Positions 1-10,806 of a stretch of DNA of 64,000 bases are shown one piece after another. The position numbers were made by a program, and so were the translations under genes. The stretch lies in assembly GCF_019578655.1 (NCBI RefSeq), contig NC_063262.1, forward strand, positions 16,499,582 to 16,563,581, in the 5' to 3' direction. Position 1 is the stretch's first letter. Every line of letters begins with the position of its first letter. The notes beneath the pieces were generated by a model that worked only from the letters and a program-made list of their open reading frames with translations, did no database searches and was not told the DNA's origin. The stretch is from Ricinus communis (taxonomy: Eukaryota > Streptophyta > Magnoliopsida > Malpighiales > Euphorbiaceae).

Positions 1-888
1 CAATTAGTTAGATTCTACAGCAGCCTTGGCAGCTCAGGTGGAGCGATTGGCTAAGAAGATGGACCAGCTCTAAATGCCAGCCCATGCAGCTCAAAGCAGT
101 TGTGAGTTTTGCGGTGGCCTGCATTTCAGTGCAAACTGTAGTACGAGAGGTTTGTTTGCTAGTACTTATATTCCTTCTTCCTCTTTTGTTTTATCCACTA
201 ACCTTGAGCAGGTAGATTATATAGGCAATGGCCCAAGGCGACAAGGGAACCTGTAAAGTAACACTTACAACCCAGGGTGGCGTAATCATCCGGTTGGAGA
301 AATAACAATGCCCAGGGTCCACCAAGCTTTCAGAGATTGCATCAGCAGCCACCACAGCAACAGGCTAGACCATCACAGCTTCCTCCACCAGCCGAGAAGA
401 AATCTAACTTGGAGGAGCTGATGATGAAGTTTGTCACGTCTACTGAGACGAGGTTCCAACAGACTGACAGTGCTCTTAGAAATTAGCAGGCATCCATTCA
501 GAACTTAGAGAGTCAGATTGGGCATATTTCTAAGATGTTTTCTGAGAGGCAACAAGGAGCGCTCCCTAGCACTACAGAGTCAAACCTGAGGGAGCATTGT
601 AAGGCTATCACCTTGCGATCAAGTAAGCAGTTATCTAGTTCTTTACCATTACCTGATAATGATGATGTTTCTATGCAGGATGAGCCAGCTAGGAAGGAGC
701 TAGAGCTTGAAGTGATAGAAGTAGAGAAAGTGGAAGACAAGCATAAGAGCTTTGTAAGAGAGTACTAGCCACCAGTCCCTTACCCTGCTCAACTTAAGCA
801 GGAGAAGGTTGATTATCAGTTTGGTAAGTTCCTTGACTTGTTTAAACAATTGTGTATTAACCTACCTTTTGTTGAGGCTATTTCGTAG
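1..888 (+). pseudogene. gag C-terminus (nucleocapsid) and gag-protease linker of element A
   Basis: The zinc knuckle CEFCGGLHFSANC (C-x2-C-x3-H-x4-C) is encoded near position 100 and matches the knuckle of element E (CEFCGGPHYSANC). The rest of the reading, with motifs such as LEELMMKF and ITLRSSK, aligns with E between its gag and protease. Gag would package RNA; this fragment has only the nucleocapsid end. In-frame stops: TAA at 79 (E has CAA), TAG at 484 and 886 (E has CAG at both), TAG at 766 (E has CAA). The knuckle lies in frame 2 and the following part in frame 1, so a frameshift falls between about 256 and 484. Confidence 0.8.
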
Positions 889-1462
889 ATGTCGAAGTAT
901 GCCAAGTTCTTAAAAGAAATTTTGAGCAATAAAAGGAAGCTGGAGGATTTGGGACTAGTGACTCTGAATGAGGAGTGTTCAGCTATTCTTCAGAACAAGC
1001 TGCCACTCAAAAGGAGAGATTCAAGGAGTTTTATTATTCCCTGCATTATTGGTGATTTTTCTATTAATGGTGCATTGGCTGATTTAGGAGCTAGTATTAA
1101 TTTGATAAGCTAGCTCGAGTGAACCTAAGCCTACTAGGATGAGCATTCGCCACCGATAGGATCATAAGATTCCTAGGGGTATTATTGAGGATGTGCTTGT
1201 TAAGGTAGACAAGTTTATTTTTCCTGTTGATTTTGTAGTTATGGACATGGGAGGTGAGAGTACTGTGCCTTTGATCCTATGTAGACCTTTTCTTGCAACA
1301 TCTAGGGCAGTTATAGATGTTTGTGATGGAAAGCTTCAGCTTAGGGTAGATGATGAGACCATTACCTTCGACTTAGCTACCACTATAAGACATTCTTTAG
1401 ACCATGATGATATTGTGTTCTCTGTGGATATTCTGGATGATGTGGTTGACTCTCATTTGTAG
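889..1462 (+). pseudogene. retropepsin-like protease region of element A
   Basis: Contains ALADLGASINL (active-site motif DLGAS at 1081-1095), the Athila-type form of the aspartic protease loop. Downstream comes VDKFIFPVDFVV and then LILCRPFLAT, where the family (and element E) has LGRPFLAT. About 20 bases are missing after 1110 compared with E, which shifts the frame: 889-1113 reads in frame 1 and 1193-1462 in frame 2. The reading ends at a TAG at 1460. The changed Gly of the GRP motif (here Cys) and the deletion make an active protease unlikely. Confidence 0.8.
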
Positions 1463-1468
1463 GATATA

Positions 1469-2780
1469 TTGTTTGATGATCCTTTGCATGTAGCATTGCA
1501 AGGAGATGAGGAGGAGCTTTTCAACGAGCAAGTGTTAGAGCAGCTCGCTAGTTTGTTGGCCATCGAGCCTAGTCGTCACCTAATTCCATTTCTTTCTCTT
1601 GACAGGTCAGGAGTGCAAAAGGTGAAGTCTTCTTTCGAGGACCCCCCGATCTTAGAATTGAAGGAGTTATTTAAGCACTTGAGCTATGGATTTTTGGAGG
1701 AGGCAGAAAAGTTGCATGGGATTGTTGCAGCAGATTTGACGCTTGAGGAGCGAAAGATGACTCTAGACTCCCTCAAGAGGTATAAGAAGGCCTTTGCCTT
1801 TAAGATTGCTGACATTCCCAGGATCAATCCTAGTTTCTATTCTCACAAGATTTTGATGGAGGATAGCTATAGACCAGTAGTTTAGCCACAGAGGCGGCTT
1901 AACCCGAACATGAAGGAAGTAGTGAAAAATGAGGTAATTAAGCTCCTTGATGCAGGTTTGATTTATCTTATTTCTGACAGTTCTTGGGTGAGCCTTGTGC
2001 AGGTTGTGCCGAAAAAAGGAGGCATGACAGTAGTTTGCAATGAGAAGGATGAGCTGATACCCACACGGATAGTAACAGGCTTCCGAGTTTTCATTGATTA
2101 CAGGAGGCTTAATGATGCAACTCGGAAAGATCACTTCTCTCTTTCTTTCATTGATCAGATGTTAGAGAGATTGGTAGGACATATGTTTTACTTTTTTCTT
2201 GATGGCTTTTCAAGTTATTTCCATATTCTAATTGCACCTGAAGACTAGAGAAGACGACTTTCACCTGCCTCTATCGGACTTTTGCTTATAGACGGATGCC
2301 ATTCGGTCTATGCAATGCGCCGGCTACGTTTCAGCGGTATATGATGGCCATTTTTGATGATATGATTGAGGAGTTGATGGAGGTATTTATGGATGGCTTC
2401 TCTATTTTTGGTAATTCCTTTTCTCACTGTTTGGCCAATTTAGAACGCATGTTAGCTAGGTGTATTAAGGCTAACTTGGTGCTTAATTAGGAGAAGTGTC
2501 ATTTTATGGTGAAAGAGGGAATTGTGCTAGGGCATAAGATTTCACATGCAAGGATGGAGGTTGATAGAGCTAAGGTAGAGAACATATCTAAGCTGCCACC
2601 CCCTAGTTCTGTTAGGGCTGTTAGGAGTTTCTTGGGCCATGCTAGTTTCTATAGAAGGTTTATTAGAAATTTCTCTAAGATTGCTAGGCCTCTTACTCAA
2701 TTGCTAGTTAAGGATGCACCTTTTGTTTTTGATCATGCATGTTTATCTACTTTTGAGTTATTGAAGAAACTATTAACCAC
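1469..2780 (+). pseudogene. reverse transcriptase of element A, inactive
   Basis: Ty3/gypsy RT in three open pieces. The pre-RT part has LKELFKHLSYGFL and a run ending HKILMEDSYRPVV. The RT core has VVPKKGGMTVV, GFRVFIDYRRLNDAT, MPFGLCNAPATFQRYM and HCLANLERML, and ends with FLGHASFYRRFI and PLTQLL. The catalytic box at 2386-2397 reads FMDG rather than FMDD, so the second catalytic aspartate is lost. Stops are TAG at 1883, 2246 and 2488. Just after 2248 the frame moves by one base (one base lost). RT would copy the element RNA to DNA in the virus-like particle. Confidence 0.9.
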
Positions 2781-3309
2781 AGCCCTTATCATGGCTTCAC
2801 CTGATTGGGGGCTACCCTTTGAGCTTATGTGCGATGCTAGTGATTATGTAGTTGGAGCTATATTTGGATAGAGGCTTGATAGGAAATTCCAACCCATTTA
2901 TTATGCTAGCAAGACTTTGATAGGAGCCCATGAGCATTACACTACTACAGAGAAGGAGTTGTTGGATGTTGTTTATACCTTCGACAAATTCAGATCATAC
3001 CTTGTCTTATCAAAGACCATCGTCTTCACTGACTATTCAACTTTGAGGCATTTGTTTAATAAGTATGATGCTAAGCCGAGATTGATTAGATGGATTTTAT
3101 TATTGCAGGAGTTCAACATTGAGGTCAGAGATAAGAAGGACGCAGAAAATTTGGCAACAGATCACTTATCCAGACTGGAGAATCCGAGCTTGGAAGCACT
3201 TGATGAGAGCACGATAGATGATCGATTTCCAGAGGAGCACTTGTATTCATTGAAGGTATATTCTGATTCTCCTTGGTTTTCTAATTATGCTAACTACCTT
3301 GTGGCTAGG
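2781..3309 (+). pseudogene. RNase H and RNase H-integrase linker of element A
   Basis: Typical Ty3/gypsy RNase H: FELMCDASDYVVGAIFG, IYYASKTL, YTTTEKELLDVVY, FTDYSTLRHL, and the end ATDHLSRLENP. RNase H removes the RNA strand during reverse transcription. One TAG at 2869 stands where the family has Gln (GQR). The linker PWFSNYANYLVAR is cut at 3309 by the LTR of element B and continues at 9560 with VLPKGMTYQQR. This fixes the insertion point to the base and shows that B is younger than A. Confidence 0.88.
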
Positions 3310-4812
3310 TGATATGCATTGTTTTACACATCTTTATATGCTCAATTACTTCCATTTTGTGCATAGTTATCTTCTTTTATGCCAGAATCACCTGTGTTTT
3401 GGTTTCTTTCATGTTTTAGGTGATCATCAATGGACATTATTAGTATTTAAGGAAGATACATGCGAATACGGACCAGAATCCATCAAAATTGAGCAAAGGC
3501 TAGCATTTCAAGGTTGAGCATGGCTTGGACTCTGGCCATGCTGAACCATTGACATTTGACCCTCAAAAGTAACCTTTCGGCATGGTTTCCGAGGCCACCA
3601 TGGTCTCCATCACGCCTGTGGTGGTTCAGCACCGGCGAGGGCACTGTCAGGGAGAAGATGCTGATTTTTCGAGACTCGGAGGTCCAACACAAAGTTTGAG
3701 TATTATTGCCGACCAAAGACAAAGCTTGGGCATGCCTGCCGACTAACACAAGCTTGAGCACAACCATGCCGGGAAACATTTATATAGTAAAATTGAGTTC
3801 TTTTAAGAGGTTCGATCGATTTGATTTCATTACATACATGCATAAGCCATCTTTTCCCAAACTTCAATACTTGACTTTAGGAGACCATTTCATCTATTGA
3901 AGGAAGGATTACATTGGTTTTAACATCAAATTGAAGATCAAGAGGAGATTTGGGGAATTCAAGAGGCAATTTAGGGTTCATTATTCGAAATTGGGAATTT
4001 AAGGTTTTTCATCCAACTTGAAGAAGAAGGGTGTACATGCCTTCAATTTACTTTTATGAATTTGTTCTTTACTTTGTGTTGCTTATTAGTATGAGTAACT
4101 AAATTTGTTAAACCCATGGGGGTTCTTATGTTGTTGGATTGTTTTTAATGCTTATGAGACTTTGATTATTAATGCTTGTCTCTTCTTGCTTGCATTATTA
4201 ATGAGAAATCACATTATTCATGAGACGTTGTGAGTTGTGGTATTTAGATTGCTTTATGTAATTAAGAAATTCATTTAGTAATTGGAAATTTGAATAGCAA
4301 TAACTGGTTAATGATCACTTAGAGATAAGGGTAATTGACTAGCCGGATTAAGAATTAACAAAGCTTAATAGAGGTGGGTTAAAGCTTAATGCTAATTTAA
4401 TAATTGATCGTTAGGAAGAGATTCCAACTTTAGGTTCTTAGGTTTAGGAACTTGATTATCTCGAGAGGGAAACCGAATTCAGTTAAGAATTCGTCCATGG
4501 GTAATTGCAATTGGTAATCAATAGTCTCTATCTTCACTAAAGTCCAACTAGCTTAGGTCTCATTGGGTTTGCTTTTTCCTTTGATTGTTTCACTAAATCC
4601 TTTCAGTTTGTCTGACACTTAGTTAACCACTTGTTTACATTTAATCATAGAGTAGCAACTTCATTGATTTTGTTAGGGTTAGATATCATAAGACGCTGTA
4701 GTAGTTCTAGGATCACCTTTACTCGAGAATACAACCTTGATACTCATCGTTAGTGCTAGTCTGCATCGATAGGTTCACTGCCTTAGATTGTAGCTACATA
4801 AATATTCTATCA
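3310..4812 (+). repeat. 5' LTR of element B
   Basis: TG...CA-bounded, about 1.5 kb, ending TATTCTATCA just before the PBS leader. It has a GC-rich tract of short inverted motifs at about 3510-3775, a TATA-like TTATATAG at about 3779, GTGTACATGCC near 4032, and the 3'-terminal block (TACAACCTTGATACTC near 4731) found in every LTR of this superfamily in the window. The partial copy at 8872-9554 matches its last part closely. Confidence 0.85.
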
Positions 4813-4818
4813 AGTTTT

Positions 4819-4835
4819 TGGCGTCGTTGCTGGGG
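4819..4835 (+). other. primer binding site of element B (tRNA-Asp type)
   Basis: Reads TGGCGTCGTTGCTGGGG, which differs at two bases (both C to T) from TGGCGCCGTTGCCGGGG at 17756 and 28043. The intact form is the complement of the 3' end of plant tRNA-Asp (…CCCCGGCAACGGCGCCA). It lies six bases after the LTR end. Confidence 0.85.
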
Positions 4836-5512
4836 AAACACTTTTGTGTGAACTAGAGTGAATTTATGTTTGTGTTAATCTAGCCATTTTTATTTTTTAT
4901 CTTTTCATTTCTTTTTTTTCTTATTCTTTATTATTTTATTCATTCCTGTGTTCTTTGGTTGCTACTTTGTTCATTATAGGTAGTGTATGACCAGGAGGTC
5001 TAATTCTGATTGAGTAGCCTTTTAGAAGTTGCTTCACCAATGGGCATGAGCTGTCAAATGAGGAAGTATTGGAGCAGCTTAAATTTTGGTTAGCACACGA
5101 GCCAAGCGACAATACTGGGGAGTTTCGTGAGATTGACAGGGTAGGTGTGCATCAGTTAAGACCATCACTTGAGGAACCACCAGTCCTCGAGCTGAAAGAT
5201 CTTCCACAACATCTCAACTATGCATATCTAAATGAGGATATCAGGTTGCCTTTCAGTTCAGCAGCGGACTTGACACCTGAGGAGAGGGAGATGCCTTTAC
5301 CCTTTCTAAAGGAATACCTACAGGGGTTCGCTTGGGAAAATGCTGACAATCCAAGGATTAGCCTCACTTATTGCCCAACCCACATTCTTATAGACGATAT
5401 TAATAACCTGGCAATTGGACCGCAGAGCAAGCTAAACTCGCACATGAAAGGAGGGGTTACCGAGTCCAGCTAAATGACTCGAGACAAAAAGAACCGCTTT
5501 TAGGAGGCACCC
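4836..5512 (+). pseudogene. internal remnant of element B: gag start fused to pre-RT fragment
   Basis: The leader is followed by ATGACCAGGAGGTCTAATTC near 4987, the gag start also seen in element E at 28220. Within 50 bases the sequence jumps to the linker before RT (LSNEEVLEQLKFWLAHEPS), open at 5069-5473, with motifs LEEPPVLELKDLPQHLNYAYL and ADLTPEEREM. These match A at 1500-1800. So CA, nucleocapsid, protease, RT, RNase H and integrase are absent. It ends in a short segment that matches the 3' end of coding in E (32383) and G. No function is expected. Confidence 0.75.
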
Positions 5513-7006
5513 TGATAGGCTATTTATATAGCTACAATCTAAAGCAGTGAACCTATCGATGCAATCTAGCACTAATGGCGAGTATCAAGGTCGTATCCCT
5601 CGGGAAAGTGAAAGCCTAGAGTTACTACTTTGTTCTCTGTTATATTAACCTAAAATAAATGATAAATAATTTCTAAAATTTCCTAATAACTACAAGCTGA
5701 GTTCTAAGTGAGATGCAGGAATGAATGGATAAATGAAACAACCAAGACAAGAAAGCAAACCCAAAGGGAACCTAGAATAACTGGCAATCAAACAAAAGAT
5801 AACAGATTGATGAGTCCAATTATGCTACCTGTGGATGAATTCTTAATTGAATTCAGTTTCTCTCTCGAGATAACCGAATTCCTAAACTCAAGAACCTAAA
5901 GTTGGAATCTCTTATTAACGATTGATTCTTAAATTAGCATTAAGCTTTAATCCGCCTCTATTAAGCTTTGTTAATTCTTAATTCGGCTAGTTAATTATCC
6001 TTATCTCTAAGTGATTATTAACCAATTCTTGCTATTCAAAATTCCAATTGCAAAATGGATTTCTCAATCACATAAAGCAATCTAAACACCACAATTCACA
6101 ACGTCTCATGAATAATGCATTATCTTATTAATATTGAAAGCAAGAAGGATACAAAACTAAACTCAAACAATCCAACAATTTAATATTAAGCCAACATAGT
6201 AATCCCAACGGATTTAATCGATCTAGCTACACATGTTCATGTTTAAAATAACTAGGAAATCAATTACAATGAAAGAATAACGAAAATGAAACATGTACAC
6301 CCTTTTCTCTCGAATTGGATGAATAGCTCCAAATCTGAATCTGCACTACGATTGATCTCCCAATTGCCCCTCGATTTTCTCCACTACTGTTTTGCACCCG
6401 GAACCTTGCGATTCCGGAGTTCTCACTCTCTGCAACTCTCTTCCAAACTCAGTACTCTGCAAAAATCGAACTAGCTGCCAAGACTCTCCTCCTCCTTCCT
6501 TGCCCTAGCTTAAGAAATCACTTTTCTTATATTATTGTCCCAGCATGGCCGCGATCATGGTCGTGCTGGTTAACACAGCTGGAGTTTAGGCCGTGCTGAA
6601 CCTTCGGATCTCGCAAGTTAGGTTTTCTTCCTAGCCATGCCCCCACCGGTGCTGAGCCACCACAAGCCGTGCTAGAGGCCGTGACAGCCTTAAAAACCGT
6701 ACCCAAAATGCCACATTTGAGGATCACACATTTGGTCACCACGAGTCCGTGCCATCGGCCGATCAACGGCCTTGACCTATGCCGTGCTCAATGTTTGACA
6801 TGCGAGCTCTTGTCTAATTTTGATGAATTCTCATCTGTTTTCACACGTATTGATCTATAATTGCTCAAACACTGATGATGGTCCTATAAATTCTCCTAAA
6901 ATGCAAAAGAACACAAAACACGAGTGATCTTGTAATAAAAGCATAATAATTGCTAAGAAAATACGGAATAATATGCAAGCAAATATGTGTAAAACTATGC
7001 ATATCG
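5513..7006 (-). repeat. 3' LTR of element C
   Basis: Plus-strand text begins TGATAGGCTATTTATATAGC and ends GCATATCG; the final base is changed from the expected A. It is the reverse complement of the B-type LTR: the conserved 3'-terminal block is at the left and U3 at the right. The GC-rich inverted-motif tract lies at about 6540-6800. The open reading frames inside it are accidental. Confidence 0.85.
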
Positions 7007-7045
7007 AATCACCTCACACTTAAGCTATTGCTTGTCCTTAAGCAA
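7007..7045 (-). promoter_or_regulatory. polypurine tract and preceding hairpin of element C
   Basis: Minus-strand reading: TTGCTTAAGGACAAGCAA (7045-7028, one mismatch in the 7-bp stem), then a tract equivalent to AAGTGTGGGGT with one change (AAGTGTGAGGT), ending at the LTR. This is the plus-strand primer position of an LTR element. Confidence 0.7.
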
Positions 7046-8871
7046 TTAACAACTCACCTCATAAAACTGCAGTCAGTAATTCCTTACAGTTTATGCCCCT
7101 AGTCCACAACAGATAGTATTCAACACATCTCAAAGGATACTCAATCATAAATCAAATTACAAATCATTAACAGAGAATGGAAAAAATATTAATGCATGAA
7201 TAACTTAAATGACAACTTAATATAAACATCACAAACCAATGCCTCACAGGGATCACTTAAGTCACTCAAAGCGTATATAAGGTGAAAAACAAATCCCTCA
7301 AAGCAAATGCACAAAACCCGCTCACCATAAGCTTGCTCATAAATCATATCTTCGCTACTGTGAATAAGTAAATACCAAAATCAACGGGTCTTTACCAAGG
7401 TTGTAATAGGGCTAAGGTAAAGGTACGGAGATTTGGGAAAGAAATGTGAAAATGATGGAATTCATGCGATAAACAACAATATATGCTCAAAGGATTAAAT
7501 GCCTAGAATACAAAAAGAATTATTCACTAAAATCCCTACTTCGTAGAATAATGCTCGTAAATGCTCTAAATCCAATAAAGAGATAAATAATTAAATAATT
7601 TTGTTTATTTTCTTCTTCTTTTTTTTTTGAATAATAAACTCGCAGCTTATAAGCGAATCGCTGCATACAACTTGAATAAACATAAAGAATAAAAAAATAC
7701 AGTTTGGATCGAAAGGAGCATCTAAAATATCAAAAAGACTTAGTGAATTTGCCAATATAGCAACTGGCATTTTAATCCCACATAAGGGTGAGCAAATCAC
7801 AAAAAGAAATTCTAGCATAAGTGTAGGGGAAAGACAAATGTAAAAAATGGTATAATTGAAGTGTATAGGTGTAAATTATGAAGAAAAGGTTAAGGTTCAA
7901 AACTGGCTAACTAATGGAAACATAAACAGGTAGGCTTTTGGCCAAATGTGGTGAATCCTAAATCGCCCAATCATCTCATGGTATTCACAATATTCATGCA
8001 ACTTCAACAAGCATTACAAAGCAAGTTCTAGAAGCAAAGTCAAGTATAATGCACACTCAAACAAGAAATATAAAGAGTATAAGTATAATGAATGCTCAAT
8101 TGGCTCAAAATCTCACTTTGAGGTGTGGTATTAGGTGCAATTGGTTCACAATATCATTAATTGAATCATTACTTAAAAAACACATGCATATGACATTATC
8201 AACGTTCTAACTTAAAATTCGACAATTCAAAAAATAATTAAATAACACCGGTTTAACCCAGCAGGGCTGATGTGTAAAACACCATCAATTGTTCTCTAAG
8301 GACAATGAACAACAAAGAAAAGTAACTACAATTCTATAAATCAAGTCATCAATCAGCTAAAAAATAGCATACTTAAGTGCATAAAAACAGTGTCTTAACA
8401 TCCTAACAATACACACACCTAGTGATAGCAATTTCAGATATATCTAAAAATCATATGAGAGAGTAGGATTATAAGGTTTACCCATAACCACGACACACTT
8501 GAAGAACACACTGTCCTTAATGTAAAACGTTATGGATACCCGCATGGGATGCTCAACTAAGAGAAACAAAGGCAATACAATCCAAGTGCATGACATGTAT
8601 GAAAAATAAAGTAAATAAATGCAAAAAGATCCAGGGGACTGCTCTGATCATCCGTCGAGGCTGGTGTAGTGGAAATCCAGTGCGTCCTCAGTAGAAGCTG
8701 AAAATAATAAAATAAAGAAATAATTGAAACTGAAAATAAAAATTAAATAAAATATGAAAACTAAAACTAATAAAATGTTTCAAAACGAAAGGTTAGAATA
8801 TTAGAAATGAAAAATAAAATTTGGGGTGCCTCCCAAAAGCGCTTCTTTTTTTATGTGATGAGTCTTCTTTT
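7046..8871 (-). repeat. 3' non-coding domain of element C
   Basis: No coding sequence. It is homologous to the same domain of G (47444-50750 minus its solo LTR) and more distantly of A, D and E. It includes the conserved segment at about 7920-7980, a decayed second PPT-like motif at about 8489-8500, and the end-of-coding segment with GGAGGCACC near 8825. At 7864 it carries the sequence corresponding to the empty target of the solo LTR found in G at 48282. Confidence 0.7.
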
Positions 8872-9554
8872 TATTGGATTATTTGTAATGCTTATAAGAC
8901 TTTGATTATCAATGCTTGTCTCTTCTTACTTTTATTATTAATGAAAAATCACATTATTCATGAGACGTTGTGAGTTATGGTATTTATATTGCTTTATGTA
9001 ATTGAGAAATTCATTTAGTAATTGGAAATTTGAATAGCAAGAACTGGCTAATGATCACTTAGAGATGAGGGTAATTGACTAGCTGGATTAAGAATTAACA
9101 AAGCTTAATAGAGGTGGCTTAAAGCTTAATGCTAATTTAATAATCGATCGTTAGGAAGAGATTCTAACTTTAGGTTCTTAGGTTTAGGAATTCGGTTATC
9201 TCGATAGGGAAACCGAATTCAGTTAAGACTTCGTCCACGGGTAATTGCAATTGGTAATCAATATAATCTCTATCTTCACTAAAATCCAACTACCTTAGGT
9301 CCCCTTGGGTTTGCTTTTTCCTTTAATTGTTTCACTAAATCCTTTCAGTCTGTCTGACACTTAATTAACCACTTGTTTACATTTAATCATAGAGTAGCAA
9401 CTTCATTGATTTTGTTAGGGTTAGATATCATAAGAGGCTGTAATAGTTCTAGGATCACCCTTACCCGAGAATACAACCTTAATACTCACTGTTAGTGCTA
9501 GTCTGCATCGATAGGTTCACAGCCTTAGATTGTAGCTACACAAATAGCCTATCA
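8872..9554 (+). repeat. 3' LTR of element B, 5'-truncated
   Basis: Matches the last about 680 bp of the 5' LTR at 4130-4812 with scattered changes and ends CCTATCA next to the CTAAG duplication and the continuation of A's integrase. The first about 800 bp of the LTR are missing at the deletion junction with C. Confidence 0.85.
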
Positions 9555-10806
9555 CTAAGGTCTTACCAAAGGGTATGACTTATCAGCAAAGGAGAAATTC
9601 TTTGCTGATTTGAAATATTACATTTGGGAAGACTCCTTCCTATATCGAGTGTGTGCAGACTAGGTCATTCGCCAATGTGTTTATGGCGAAGAGAGTCGCC
9701 AAATTTTAAGGCACTGTCATGAGGGACCCGCATGAGGCCATCAAACGGCAAACCATACCACTAGGAAGTTGTTGGATGTTGGTTTTTCTTGGCCAACTAT
9801 CTTCCAGGATACTGGAGAATTTTTTAGGTGTGCGACGCTTGTTAGCGCTCAGGTAATATCTCTACCCATGACGATATGCCCCAAACTAGTATGCAGGCTG
9901 TTGAGATATTTGATTTTTAGGGTATTGACTTCATGGGACCCTTCATTTCTTCCTAGGCAATAGGTATATTCTTGTGGCTGTTGAGTATTTCTCCAAGTGG
10001 CCTGAGGCATAGGCTTTACCTACTGATGATGCCAGAGTTGTTTGCATGTTCCTTAAGAAGTTATTTGCTAGGTTTGGCACACCTAGAGCGTTAATTAGTG
10101 ACAGGGGAACACATTTTTGCAACGCTCAATTGGAGAAGGCACTCAGATGCTATGATGTGACATAGCGGTTCTCTACTCCCTATCACCCACAGACTAGTGG
10201 GCAAGTTGAGGTTACTAATAGGGGTTTAAAATGCAATTTAGAGAGAACTGTAGGTGTGAGTAAGAAGGACTGGGCTTTGAAATTGGATGATGCATTATGG
10301 GCATTTAGGACTACATATAGGACTTCCATAGGTTTTACGCCTTATAGGCTTGTGTATGGGAAGTCTTGTTATTTACCTGTTGAACTAGAGCATAGGGCTC
10401 TTTGGGCCCTTAAAACTTGCAATTTTGATGTTGATTTTGCAAGTAAGGAGAGACAGTGGCAGCTGAGTGAATTGGAGGAGTGGCGTCAGCAGGCGAATGA
10501 AAGCTCTTCAATTTACAAGGCTAGGACAAAGAAGTGGCATGATTAGAGTCTCAGAGGTTCTAAGGAGTTTCAAATTGGAGATAGAGTATTGCTATATAAC
10601 TCACATCTTTGTTTGTTTCCAAGGAAGCTCAAGAGTCCATGGTCGGGGCCGTTCGTGGTCAAGCAAGTTTTCCTATATGGCACGGTCGAGCTTCACCATC
10701 CTAAGAAGGGTGATTTCAAGGTCAATGGACATAGGCTCAAATTGTATCATGGAAACTCATTGGAGATTGAGCAGTGGGTTGACATGGTTCTGTATTTGCA
10801 GGGATG
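9555..10806 (+). pseudogene. integrase of element A, inactive
   Basis: Continues from 3309 across element B. The zinc-binding part has LRHCHEGP, LLDVGFSWPTIF and, after a frame change, RCDAC-like text. The core has GIDFMGPF, ISDRGTHFCN (about 10093) and PYHPQTSGQVEVTNR (about 10185). The C-terminal part is open at 10256-10546 (WALKLDDALWAFRTTYRT, FTPYRLVYGKSCYLPVELEH) and ends with SPWSGPFVVKQVF and HRLKLYHGN. Integrase would join element DNA to the host chromosome. A one-base loss near 9590, TAG at 9661 and further frame changes between 9800 and 10060 kill it. The normal end lies at about 10806 (TGA). Confidence 0.88.

Larger units (their letters stand above)
5513..8871 (-). mobile_element. 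partial minus-strand Athila-like element C, inserted in B
   Basis: On the minus strand only the 3' half remains: 3' non-coding domain (8871 down to 7046), hairpin and PPT (7045-7007), 3' LTR (7006-5513). The sequence follows element G closely until about 8868, then switches abruptly to plus-strand LTR sequence of B. The LTR resembles B's. The 5' LTR, PBS and all coding sequence are gone, so no target duplication can be checked (left flank CACCC). Confidence 0.75.
3310..9554 (+). mobile_element. Athila-like element B inserted in element A
   Basis: Starts TGATATGC at 3310 and ends CCTATCA at 9554. It is flanked by CTAGG (3305-3309) and CTAAG (9555-9559), a 5-bp duplication with one later change. 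Contents: full 5' LTR, mutated tRNA-Asp PBS, leader and first gag codons, then a jump to a short pre-RT fragment (gag, protease and most of pol deleted), the inserted minus-strand element C, and only the last about 680 bp of its own 3' LTR. The segment between C's broken end (8871) and the LTR remnant was lost in a later deletion that removed both C's 5' half and B's 3' internal part. Confidence 0.82.
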
